16,052 nucleotides of DNA from CAYUET01 sp964443875 (GCA_964443875.1 CAYUET010000047.1:1-16052); one strand, 5' to 3'; shown: positions 6,519 through 14,023, counted from the stretch's first letter. Notes: a model not told the origin generated them from the sequence alone. Program-made: numbers and translations.

Positions 6519-8011
6519 ATGAATAAAAGAATTATTATTATCGGGACGGGCCCCGGAGGTCTTGCCGCGGGCATGCTTCTCAGCTCAAAAGGGTATTCTG
6601 TCGATCTCTATGAAAAAGAAGACCGGGTGGGAGGCAGAAATTCCTATTTCAAACTCGGGGATTATATTTTTGACATAGGGCCGACATTTTTCATGATGAA
6701 AGATGTTCTTGAGGCTATTTTTGAAAAATGCGGAAAAAAGTTAGAAAAATATGCCGATATCATAAAACTTGATCCCTTGTACCGCCTTAAATTTGCGGAC
6801 GGGCGGGAGCTTTTCCCTTCTCCGGACAAAGAAAAAATGAGGCAAACCATGGAGAAGTTCTGCCCTGGAAGCTTTGACGGATATCTGAAGTATCTTGAAA
6901 AAGAGAAAAAGAAATATGAAAAACTTATTCCCTGCCTTTCCATTCCTTACGGCAAAATCAGTGATTTTTTTCAGCGCATCTTTTGACAGCACTGCCTTAT
7001 CTTGATGCCCACACAAGTCTTTACGGAGTTTTATCAAGGTATTTTACTGATCCTGACACAAGGATAGCCTTTACATTTCAGGCAAAATACATCGGGATGT
7101 CTCCCTGGACGGCCCCAGGTACATTCAGCATTATTTCCTATATTGAACACGGAGGCGGAATTTACCATGTGAGCGGCGGACTGAACAAACTTGCTTCCGG
7201 AATGGCGGCAGCAATAAAAGAATGCGGGGGAAGAATCCATCTGAATTCCCCAGTAAAAAAATTAATCGTTACAAACGGTGCGGCGGCAGGCATAGAGCTT
7301 GAGGACGGCAAAATAGAAAAAGCGGATTATGTGATCATTAACGAGGATTTTACCCATGCGATGACAGAGACTGTGTCTGCGCCGGATCGAAAAAAATGGA
7401 CGGATCAGAAGATTGCTGAAAAAGATTATTCCTGTTCCACCTTCATGCTCTACCTTGGAGTAAAAAAGGAATTTAAGGATATCGCGCATCACAGCATCAT
7501 CTTTGCCCGTGATTACAAAAAAAACGTGGATGAGATCACTGAAACTAAAATTCTGTCCGACGACTTTTCCTTTTATGTACAGAATGCCTCTGTTACGGAT
7601 AAAACTCTTGCGCCTCCCGGAAAAAGCGCCATCTACGTTCTGGTGCCTGTACCCAACAATAAGAGCGGGATCGACTGGGAAAAAGAAAAGATGAATATGA
7701 GAAACCGGGTTCTTGATGCACTCGAGACCCGCGGCGGATACAAAGACTTACGAAAAAATATCGAGGAGGAAAAAATAATAACTCCCCTGGACTGGAAGAA
7801 CAATCATTCGGTCTATCTGGGGGCCACTTTCAATCTTGCCCACAATGTCGGACAGATGCTTTATTTCAGACCCCATAATGAATTCGAGGAATTCAAAAAC
7901 TGCTATCTTGCAGGAGGCGGCACCCACCCGGGCAGCGGTCTGCCCACAATTTATGAGTCCGGAAGAATCTCTGCGGAGCTCATCATGAAAAAAGACGGAA
8001 TAAAAATGTGA
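6519..8011 (+). pseudogene. crtI: Phytoene desaturase-like carotenoid oxidoreductase, split by a -1 frameshift
   Basis: FAD-dependent CrtI/CrtN-type desaturase. The first frame (6519-6986, 155 codons) has the Rossmann FAD motif IIIIGTGPGGLAAG (5-18) and YEKEDRVGGRNS. The second frame continues with ALPYLDAHTSLYGVLSRYF, KYIGMSPWTAP, YIEHGGGIYHVSGGLN and the C-terminal FAD-binding AGGGTHPGSGLPTIYESG. Together they give about 497 residues, the normal family length, with nothing else missing. The break is in a run of seven T (6965-6971). With eight T the frame would read DFFSAHLLTALPYLD, which matches the family. The change is thus a one-base deletion, a slippage or phase-variable site, or a sequencing error. 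A TTG at 6983 overlaps the stop of the first frame. The upstream AAAGG is weak. The 3' end overlaps the DUF2141 GTG start by 4 nt (GTGA). Confidence 0.87.
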
Positions 8012-8408
8012 AAAAATGCTTTTTTCTGATCTCTTTAATGTTTCTGCTGCGGGTATCGGTTTTATCGGCCGAAGATAAAAATATTTCAATCCAAGTCAGA
8101 ATTGAAGGTTTTAGTAACGATAAGGGGCTCTGCAGGCTTCTGATCTATCAGGATAAAAAAGGTTTTCCCGAATCCGTGTCAGAGGCCGTGTCCTCTTATA
8201 CAAACCCGATAAACACTAAAACTGCTGAATTTTTCATGACGCAAATGCAAACGGAAAAATGGACAAAACCTGGTATGGCAAGCCCGTTGAAGGTTTCGGA
8301 GCTTCGAATAATCCGGTCAAAAAAAAAGGTCCGCCGGCTTTTGAGGAATGCGTTTTGAGTATCAGCAATAACTCCAATACGTTATTCATCAGGATTCAAT
8401 ACCTATGA
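8008..8408 (+). pseudogene. Exported DUF2141 protein, internal deletion and frameshift
   Basis: Starts at GTG 8008 with a Sec signal peptide (MKKCFFLISLMFLLRVSVLSA, residues 1-21), then the DUF2141 N-terminal sheet ISIQVRIEGFSNDKGLCRLL and GFPESVSEAV. After NTKTAEF the frame changes at about 8230-8235. In the +2 frame the family C-terminus follows exactly: FHDANANGKMD, VEGFGASNNP, GPPAFEEC, ending at TGA 8406-8408. Family members have about 14-15 extra residues (the strand with PPGxYAV) between those parts, so roughly 45 bases are missing. The restored end overlaps the next start as ATGA (8405-8408), showing that the gene was once intact in the operon. As it stands, translation gives a 116-residue protein with a nonsense tail. 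DUF2141 genes often neighbour carotenoid genes; molecular function is unknown. Confidence 0.85.
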
Positions 8409-9604
8409 ACATACTGTCATTTTTGAAGCTGCTTTGGATGATTTACGGAGGAAAAAAACCGGATATAGTGAAGATTCAGCAAATGGGACTGCTTGCAGTT
8501 AAAATTGCCCAGGTTCATGCTTTAAGGATTGATTTTTTAAGCGAAAAAACCTGCCTTGAGCTCTCCAAACTATACCGCGCTAATATACCCATAAAAACCG
8601 AAGATGCGCTTAAGGATATTGACCGGTCGAAATTTTCCCGGATAGACGAAAAGCCTCTGGCTACCGCTTCTGTGGGTCAGGTTTACAGGGCAAGGCTTAT
8701 TTCAGGTGAAGAAGTGGTCATAAAAGTGATAAAGGGGAATTTTAAAAAACAATTTGAAAAGGATGTGGCTTCATTAAAACGTTTTTTCAAGATCATCATT
8801 TTCTTTTATCCGAAGCTTGCGAAGGTATTTGATCCGGTTGGCATCATTGAGCATATCGAAGACTACACTTTAAAAGAGCTTAATTTGAAAAATGAGATTG
8901 CGGGGCATGAACTGCTCTGCACTATTTATGAAAAGAACAGGAGCATTTACGATCTTTCATGCATGAAATTTCCCAAAATATACAAGGAGTTTTCTTCGGA
9001 AAACGTCATGGTATCCGAATATATTCCGGGAAAAACCTTTGATGAAATCCTGGACAGGAATATGGACTACTCCCGCCTTTTGCTGTTATTCAAGATTCAC
9101 GGTTTTTTCATGTTTACTATAGGTACTTTCCACGGGGATATTCACCCCGGAAATCTCATGTTGTATGATGAAAAAATTTATTTCATAGATACTGGAGCCA
9201 TAGGCCATGTCAGTACGAGATTGAGTGCAGGACTTTTGAATTTTTTTGATGCGCTTTCCGTTTACGATTATGAACGCTGCGCCTTAAGACTTAATGAAAT
9301 GGCTGAGACCTCTATTGCAGGTCAGGACTTTGAAAAGTTCAGCCATAAATTTAAAATGCTTTATTCGGATTTCAGGGAAAAAAGTGTCGAGGAGGTCTCT
9401 CTCACCAAAAAAATGATGGAAACCATCAAGCTTGGAGTCAATTCCGGGATGTCCTTTGAAAAAGGAATGTTTTCAATCATTAAAAGTCTGATGTTTCTTG
9501 ACGGAATGGTGCTGCGCTGCAATCCCAAAGCAAGGCTTATGGAGGACATGCGGCAGTTTCTTTCCGAATTCAGAAGCGCTGTTAATAAAAACATTGGGGG
9601 ATAA
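8405..9604 (+). CDS. ABC1/AarF/UbiB-family atypical protein kinase
   Basis: 399-residue kinase-like ATPase of the family that includes UbiB/COQ8 (ubiquinone synthesis and lipid handling). Visible: the Ala-rich nucleotide loop ATASVGQVYRA (86-96), Lys107 in VVIKV, Glu164 in KNEIAGHELL, the catalytic HGDIHPGN (243-250, Asp245, Asn250) and Asp262 in FIDTG, the DFG equivalent. The family KxGQ inhibitory motif is KIAQ here (33-36), with Gly replaced by Ala. The protein is shorter than UbiB (about 540 aa) and lacks its two C-terminal membrane helices, so it is probably soluble or peripheral. It is last in the DUF2892-desaturase-DUF2141 operon, overlapping by ATGA. A role in prenyl-lipid or carotenoid handling is inferred from that context. 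Confidence 0.9.
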   Translation: MNILSFLKLLWMIYGGKKPDIVKIQQMGLLAVKIAQVHALRIDFLSEKTCLELSKLYRANIPIKTEDALKDIDRSKFSRIDEKPLATASVGQVYRARLISGEEVVIKVIKGNFKKQFEKDVASLKRFFKIIIFFYPKLAKVFDPVGIIEHIEDYTLKELNLKNEIAGHELLCTIYEKNRSIYDLSCMKFPKIYKEFSSENVMVSEYIPGKTFDEILDRNMDYSRLLLLFKIHGFFMFTIGTFHGDIHPGNLMLYDEKIYFIDTGAIGHVSTRLSAGLLNFFDALSVYDYERCALRLNEMAETSIAGQDFEKFSHKFKMLYSDFREKSVEEVSLTKKMMETIKLGVNSGMSFEKGMFSIIKSLMFLDGMVLRCNPKARLMEDMRQFLSEFRSAVNKNIGG

Positions 9605-9625
9605 AACAGGTTCCTGATTCATATT

Positions 9626-11059
9626 TTATTGTCCGTACGATTTTTCCAGAGCCATTTCAATGGCCCTGACCATGTTCTCGTTTTCCGGGGCATCCCTGGA
9701 ACCGAAACGGCCTGCTATCTTTCCGCTGCGGTCAATAAGAAACTTGTTGAAGTTCCAGCTTATTTCACCGGAAAATTCCGGGTTGGTTTCATTTGAAGTC
9801 AGAAACTGGTAAAGGGGATGTTTGTTTTTTCCCTTTACGGATATTTTTGAAAACATGGGGAAAGTGACATGATACTTAAATGAGCAGAATTGCCTTATTT
9901 CTTCGTCGGTTCCTGGTTCCTGCCAAAGAAAATTGTTTGCCGGAAATCCCAGGATGACAAGACCTTTGGGACCCAGTTTTTTGTATAGTTTCTCCAGTCC
10001 TTCGTACTGCGGGGTAAATCCGCAGCGGCTTGCCACATTAACGATTAAAAGCACCTTTCCCTTAAAGTCGGAGAGATGCACCTCTTTACCTTCAATATCC
10101 CTGACTGAAAAATCATAAATAGAAGCATCATGGGAATCCAGGTCAAATTTTTTATGGTAAATGTGGCAGTAAGGTTTCTTGTGATTTTTTTCATAGTAGT
10201 CCTGATGATCATCTTCGGCTTTCCAGAATTTCTGTGCAGGCAGGACTTTTGTGGCAATTTTGAATCCCTTGGATTCAAGAATTTTAATCAGTTTGCTGAT
10301 GGTGGCTTTTTCCTGGTCGTTACTGTAAAAAACAGCGGAGAGATACTGTTCTCCTAGGTCGGGCCCCTGACCGTTTTTCTGTTGAGGATCATGAATTTCA
10401 AAAAAAAATTTCACCAGTTCTTCATAGCTCAATTTTGTCAGGTCATAGGTGACTTCCACGGTTTCCAGATGTCCTGTATTCTGACTGCACACCTCCCTGT
10501 AGGTAGGGTTTTTGGTTTTCCCCCCCATGAATCCAGAAACTGCTGACACGACACCGGTTTTATGCTCCATCAGATATTCTACGCCCCAAAAACAGCCGCC
10601 TGCAAAATATGCCTTCGGATTGGGTGTAAACAGCAGGGAGATGGAATTCACGCAATGTCTTGAGTTTTTATCCGTTAATTTTTCTCCCTGGAAAACATGG
10701 CCCAAATGGGCATTGCAGTTTGAGCAAAGAATTTCCGTTCTTATTCCGTCAGGGTCCAGTTGCCTTTTTACAGCCCCAGGTATTTCATCATCAAAACTCG
10801 GCCATCCGCAATTAGATGAAAATTTATCCTCTGATTTATATAAGGGGGCATTGCACCTTTTGCATCTGTATATACCTGGTTCAAAAAAGTCATTGAACTT
10901 TCCCACGAATGGAGCCTCGGTACCCTTGTGGACTATAACTTTTTCCTCCTCAGCCGTAAGATTGTTATAAGAATTTGTATCCATAGATACTTCCTTTTCC
11001 TCAGCGGTTAATACATTGACCACTAATCCTGCAAAAAAAATCAGCAACAAATGTTTCAT
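9626..11059 (-). CDS. Exported MsrB-MsrA-glutathione peroxidase triple fusion
   Basis: 477 residues with three complete antioxidant enzymes. A Sec signal peptide (1-19) points to the periplasm. MsrB (about 33-146): Zn pairs Cys66/Cys69 and Cys112/Cys115, CGWPSF with Cys84 as likely resolving Cys, and catalytic Cys136 in RHCVNS. MsrA (about 149-305): GCFWG with Cys156, HDPQQ, GxQYLSAVF-like block, and Cys298 as a possible resolving Cys. Glutathione peroxidase (about 314-475): peroxidatic Cys346 (not Sec) in NVASRCGFT, Gln380 in QEPG, resolving Cys392, and Trp435/Asn436. The 2-Cys layout is typical of thioredoxin-dependent peroxidases. It would repair both methionine sulfoxide epimers and remove peroxides in one chain. 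GAAGGAAAG precedes the ATG. It lies 138 nt downstream of tspO on the same strand and converges with the kinase gene. Confidence 0.93.
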   Translation of the reverse strand: MKHLLLIFFAGLVVNVLTAEEKEVSMDTNSYNNLTAEEEKVIVHKGTEAPFVGKFNDFFEPGIYRCKRCNAPLYKSEDKFSSNCGWPSFDDEIPGAVKRQLDPDGIRTEILCSNCNAHLGHVFQGEKLTDKNSRHCVNSISLLFTPNPKAYFAGGCFWGVEYLMEHKTGVVSAVSGFMGGKTKNPTYREVCSQNTGHLETVEVTYDLTKLSYEELVKFFFEIHDPQQKNGQGPDLGEQYLSAVFYSNDQEKATISKLIKILESKGFKIATKVLPAQKFWKAEDDHQDYYEKNHKKPYCHIYHKKFDLDSHDASIYDFSVRDIEGKEVHLSDFKGKVLLIVNVASRCGFTPQYEGLEKLYKKLGPKGLVILGFPANNFLWQEPGTDEEIRQFCSFKYHVTFPMFSKISVKGKNKHPLYQFLTSNETNPEFSGEISWNFNKFLIDRSGKIAGRFGSRDAPENENMVRAIEMALEKSYGQ

Positions 11060-11163
11060 ATATCTTTCCTTCAGTTTATCATAATTTTATTTCACTGTTT
11101 CGGCAAATAGATACATTAATTGCGAATGATTATGTAAAAATTAAAGTAAGAAAAATCCGGGAT

Positions 11164-11186
11164 GAGATTAAAAGCAGATTAATCTC
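11164..11186 (-). terminator. Hairpin after tspO, possible terminator
   Basis: GAGATTA / TAATCTC, a 7-bp perfect stem with a 9-nt loop, begins 12 nt after the tspO stop on the minus strand. There is no strong T-run behind it on that strand (on the + strand T7 follows, but no + gene precedes it). It could reduce read-through into the Msr-GPx gene. Weak evidence. Confidence 0.3.
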
Positions 11187-11197
11187 CTTTGATTTTT

Positions 11198-11677
11198 TTA
11201 AAAATTCAGGCGCCAGATTTTATAATTCAACAAAGAAGCAAAAGAGACCCATAAAAGATAAGGGATAAGCATGATCCCGGCCCGCGGGTCAACACACCAG
11301 AAGATCCGAACAAGAAGTGTGATCATACCCCACAGTACAAGGATATCGATGAAGGCCCAAAATGGGCTGCGCAGGCCAAAAAATAAAAATGACCATAACG
11401 TATTAACCCCCAGATGCACACAAAACAGAAACAGGGCAGTCTTTCTCTTTGGGGTATTATCAGGGGATACCCATACAAGGTAAAAAGCCAGCCCCAGCAG
11501 AAGAAAGAGGGTTGACCATACCGGAGCAAAAACCCATGAAGGAGGGTTCAGCGACGGTTTGATCAGCTGCTGATACCATGTCGAAACCGTCTCCTTGGTA
11601 AAAATCGCGCCAAGGCCGCCAGCCAATTGCGGCAGGATAAGTGCAATCGCCAATTTTTTAAAATGTATTTTCCCCAT
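11198..11677 (-). CDS. tspO: TspO/MBR-family tryptophan-rich sensory membrane protein
   Basis: 159-residue, five-helix inner- or outer-membrane protein of the TspO/peripheral benzodiazepine receptor family, which binds porphyrins and cholesterol-like ligands and modulates tetrapyrrole, carotenoid and oxidative stress responses. Hallmarks: WYQQLIKPSLNPP (34-46), WVFAPVW (48-54), VNTLWSFLFFG (91-101), and PYLLWVSFASLLNYKIWRLN (139-158), containing the ligand-binding region. Length is normal. The start has GGAG 9 nt upstream (11686-11692 region), with TATAAT just before it. Neighbours are the oxidative-repair fusion downstream and the carotenoid operon beyond, fitting its known link with carotenoid/light/oxygen signalling. 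Mono-cistronic or paired with the downstream gene. Confidence 0.95.
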   Translation of the reverse strand: MGKIHFKKLAIALILPQLAGGLGAIFTKETVSTWYQQLIKPSLNPPSWVFAPVWSTLFLLLGLAFYLVWVSPDNTPKRKTALFLFCVHLGVNTLWSFLFFGLRSPFWAFIDILVLWGMITLLVRIFWCVDPRAGIMLIPYLLWVSFASLLNYKIWRLNF

Positions 11678-11863
11678 TTTTAAACTCCAATTATAAAATA
11701 TAGTTCTATAAAGAATCCGCAGGTAATCTTAGATAAAAAAATAAGTATGAGGCAATTTTTTAAGTGTACGATATCATTTGTTAATCAATTTTCCAAAAAC
11801 GGGAATTTTCTACAGATAGAACAATTAAAATATATTTGCATAAGTGTTGTAGTTCCTGCTGAA

Positions 11864-12960
11864 TTATTCAACAGGCAATTCCCTGGATAGGAAATAATTT
11901 CTCCACCTGTTAATTTTGTCCCGCAAATATTCTGGGACAGGTTCTGATCTTAGTGAGACGGGTTTGAGGCATTTATCCACAAAACCGTTAAATCCGTCTG
12001 TCAGGATAAATACATTATTAAATCCCTGGCGAAAAAGAGAATCCCTTGCCTGGGCCGGGTGAGTCATCCCGTTTGAATAAAGCACAATTGTGCCTTTGTT
12101 TTTATAGGGAGAGCGCCCTTCGGAAAGTTCTTTCAGTGTCAGATTGACTGAATTTTTTATGTTGAAGCCTGCATATTCGTTCCCGGGCCTTATGTCCACA
12201 ACAATAATATTGTCGCTGCCTCTGATCATTTTTTCTGCAAGATCTCCAGGGTCGATATGGTCTTCCGCATTTTCGACATTTTTCAATAAAACATTTTCAG
12301 ACTGGTTTAAAATGAGTAAAGGCATTTGAGTCTCGTTCCCGCTTTGTGTAGTTCCTCCCGGTTTGGACAGTATAAAAAGACCCGCTGCCATGATGATCAT
12401 TGCAAAAGAAAATATTTTTAAAAATTGAGAATTGAGATAAATGCCTGTGCCGGTGTTTTTATTTTCAATCAGCTCCGAACCCCAGAAGGCCCCCAGGGCT
12501 ATAAGGGTAAGTAAAAATGCGAAAATTTCCTTTGATATATTCAGGGTGTCATAAATGAAAAGAACTCCTTTATCTCCTGAGGAATATAAATCCCTGATCC
12601 ATGCGAATGTTTCATTGAAGAGAATACTGCCAGCAATGACTCCGGCAAGACATAAAAAAGCATCCCCTTTTCCTGAAGCTAAGCCAACCGCCGCGGTTCC
12701 TGAACACCATCCGCTCATGACAAAGCGCACTCCGAAAATCAAACCCCCGATAATCTGGGCTTTATAAATGGTCGGCATGAGATAAATGCTGTTGTCCGGA
12801 ATTATGCCCAGTCCCGGAAATAAAAAATACCGGAAAGTTTTCTGGAACTGCCGAAGCCTGCCTGTTTCAGCGCAATTCCGAAAAATATTCCTATGATCAA
12901 AGAGACTATCAGGGCATTGGAACTATCCAGGGTATTTAAACTGTAAAAGGTTTCAAACAT
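11864..12960 (-). pseudogene. YeeE/YedE (TsuA-like) half-transporter fused to a Cys-less rhodanese; internal deletion
   Basis: Starts at ATG 12960, overlapping the upstream YeeE-type gene by 8 nt. The first 50 codons give a membrane helix and the family KQAGFGSSRKLSGIFYFRD. At about 12811 the frame breaks. It resumes in another frame as LGIIPDNSIYLMPT, QIIGGLIFG and GWCSGTAAVGLASG (the transporter Cys), more helices, then from about residue 175 of the second frame a rhodanese domain (IIVVDIRPGNEYAGF, VLYSNGMTHPAQARD, ILTDGFNG). Homologues have about 23 residues between FYFRD and LG, so 65-70 bases seem lost. The second frame alone, from ATG 12778, would encode 304 aa. The rhodanese catalytic Cys position is Ser (codon 12074-12076). 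Likely former role: thiosulfate/sulfur uptake across the inner membrane. Confidence 0.8.
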
Positions 12961-13252
12961 GCCACTGCCTCCTTACAAAAAAGGCCATCATATATCCTCC
13001 AACAAAAACTTCGCCCATAAAGAAAAGGCTGCCTGTGAGAAGGAGTGCGCCTCCTGTCAGGGCCTGTCCTGAAGTGCAATCCTGGGCAAGACGGCTGGCG
13101 TAGCCTATGAGAATCCCCCCGAAAACTGCCAGAAAGGAACGCAATAAGGGGGAAGCATTTTTTCCTCTTTCAAGAATAAAGTTTATTATTCCGGAAAATA
13201 GGGAAGAAAAAAGTTTGCCGATAATAACTCCCAGAAATATATAGACGAGATA
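12953..13252 (-). pseudogene. YeeE/YedE half-transporter, 5'-truncated
   Basis: About 99 open codons after a TAG at 13253-13255 encode the C-terminal two thirds of a Sulf_transp (YeeE/YedE) half: a helix YIFLGVIIGKLF, then FILERGKNASPLLRSFLAVFGG, LIGYASRLAQDCTSGQALTGGA with the conserved Cys, and GGYMMAFFVRRQW near the end. The family's N-terminal segment is missing, and no ATG/GTG start with a ribosome binding site lies in frame before TTG 13144, which would leave only 63 residues. The frame meets the end of the persulfide dioxygenase fragment at about 13255, so a deletion seems to have removed the region between. The pair with the following gene (8-nt overlap) formed a two-part thiosulfate/sulfur transporter. 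Confidence 0.72.
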
Positions 13253-13257
13253 CTAAT

Positions 13258-13464
13258 TTAATGGATTCTCGCTGCATTTGCCTTTTCACTGATATATACC
13301 GGACATTTGAGAATTTGGGCGAGTTCAGCATGTCCGGCAATAAAATCCGCATGACTTGCAGACTCTGAATCCTTGATTTCCCCCGTAAATGCTTTGTTGC
13401 AGTTGAATGCCGCAAGGCAGAATAAAAGCAGTAAAAACGCGGAATGTTTAACAGTTTTTTCCAT
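13258..13464 (-). pseudogene. Signal peptide plus fragment of a persulfide dioxygenase-like metallo-beta-lactamase
   Basis: 68 codons from ATG 13464, with an excellent AAGGAGGA 7 nt upstream. A hydrophobic signal segment (about residues 7-21) ends near FNC, a non-canonical lipobox. From about residue 38 on, HADFIAGHAELAQILKCPVY then ISEKANAA matches the stretch around the first metal motif of ETHE1/CstB-type persulfide dioxygenases (usually THIHADFVSGH). The first His residues of HxHxD, the preceding 40-60 residues and everything after are gone, so the product cannot be an active enzyme. The adjoining YeeE genes make a sulfide/persulfide detoxification operon a sensible origin. A real small exported protein that only resembles the motif is the alternative. 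Confidence 0.5.
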
Positions 13465-13493
13465 ATAACAATCCTCCTTCATATTATTTTGAA

Positions 13494-13523
13494 GTATTAG
13501 TATTTACAAAAAAAGGTGTTCAA
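13494..13523 (-). promoter_or_regulatory. Candidate sigma-70 promoter for the sulfur operon
   Basis: On the minus strand, TTGAAC (13518-13523) and TAATAC (13494-13499) are 18 nt apart, about 30 nt before the ATG at 13464 and its strong ribosome binding site. Five of six consensus bases or close in each box; the region is very AT-rich, so chance matches are possible. Confidence 0.4.
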
Positions 13524-13568
13524 GTTAATTTTTATAAAAAAATAACCACATGTTTATTCAAGTAAATT
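13519..13568. repeat. Imperfect 12-bp direct repeat in the divergent promoter region
   Basis: TTCAAGTTAATT at 13519-13530 and TTCAAGTAAATT at 13557-13568 match at 11 of 12 positions and are spaced 38 nt apart, between the sulfur-gene remnants and the TerB-like gene. The first copy overlaps the -35 box of the minus-strand promoter. It could be a paired regulator site, or chance in AT-rich DNA. Confidence 0.3.
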
Positions 13569-13587
13569 CCATTGAAAGGAGTTAAAA

Positions 13588-13626
13588 ATGAATACAAGGG
13601 AAGCTATTGTTTTAACAGCTATCTGA
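13588..13626 (+). other. 12-codon ORF with strong ribosome binding site (leader or broken 5' end)
   Basis: AAAGGAG (13575-13581) is ideally placed 6 nt before ATG 13588, yet the ORF (MNTREAIVLTAI) stops at 13624-13626. In the next frame, YLTIKIKIDIGNSIISA runs to a TAA near 13671, then LKADKKIKIKELKTISAL runs straight into the TerB-like frame. This looks like the true start of the downstream gene disrupted by two small frame changes. A regulatory leader peptide is possible. Confidence 0.4.
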
Positions 13627-13726
13627 CCATCAAAATCAAAATTGATATCGGTAACTCCATCATATCCGCGCATTAAAAGCGGATAAAAAAATCAAAATAA
13701 AGGAACTCAAAACCATATCCGCCCTC

Positions 13727-14023
13727 ATGACTATAAATCCGCTCTACGAAAGCATAGTCAATTATAGAAACTATATCATCAAACTTTCCAATCAATACGC
13801 GGAATCAGGAACAGATCAGATAATAGATGAGGTTTCAGAATGTCTGTCGACAAAAATGAAGGAAACAGCCTATGCCTGGGCTTGTGCCATAGTTATGGCG
13901 GATGCCGGAGCAGGTCAGGAGGAACATGCTTTTCTTAAGCTACTGATGAAGAAGTTTAAGATCAACGGCAGCCTTGGGGGAAAAATTTCCGCTGTTGCTT
14001 CGATGTTTGGCAGGAAAGAATAA
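13727..14023 (+). CDS. TerB-like helical protein (probably 5' end displaced by frameshift)
   Basis: 98 codons from ATG 13727. The second half, AYAWACAIVMADAGAG then QEEHAFLKLLMKKFKI, has the spacing of TerB/DjlA-like helical domains (Ala-rich helix, acidic loop, E-rich helix), though the usual DG of the acidic loop is DA. No membrane segment or signal peptide is visible. The ATG has no ribosome binding site within reach, whereas sensible protein sequence (KADKKIKIKELKTISAL) continues upstream in frame to about 13670. The annotated start is therefore probably internal and the real start is ATG 13588. TerB domains bind metals and occur with stress proteins, but the function here is unknown. Confidence 0.55.
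   Translation: MTINPLYESIVNYRNYIIKLSNQYAESGTDQIIDEVSECLSTKMKETAYAWACAIVMADAGAGQEEHAFLKLLMKKFKINGSLGGKISAVASMFGRKE

Noticed and set aside
9980..10010. Missing catalytic Gln in the peroxidase domain (PANNF instead of PCNQF)
   Set aside because: The catalytic Gln of the tetrad is the one in QEPG (Gln380 here), which is conserved; the NQ to NN change is not at the catalytic position.
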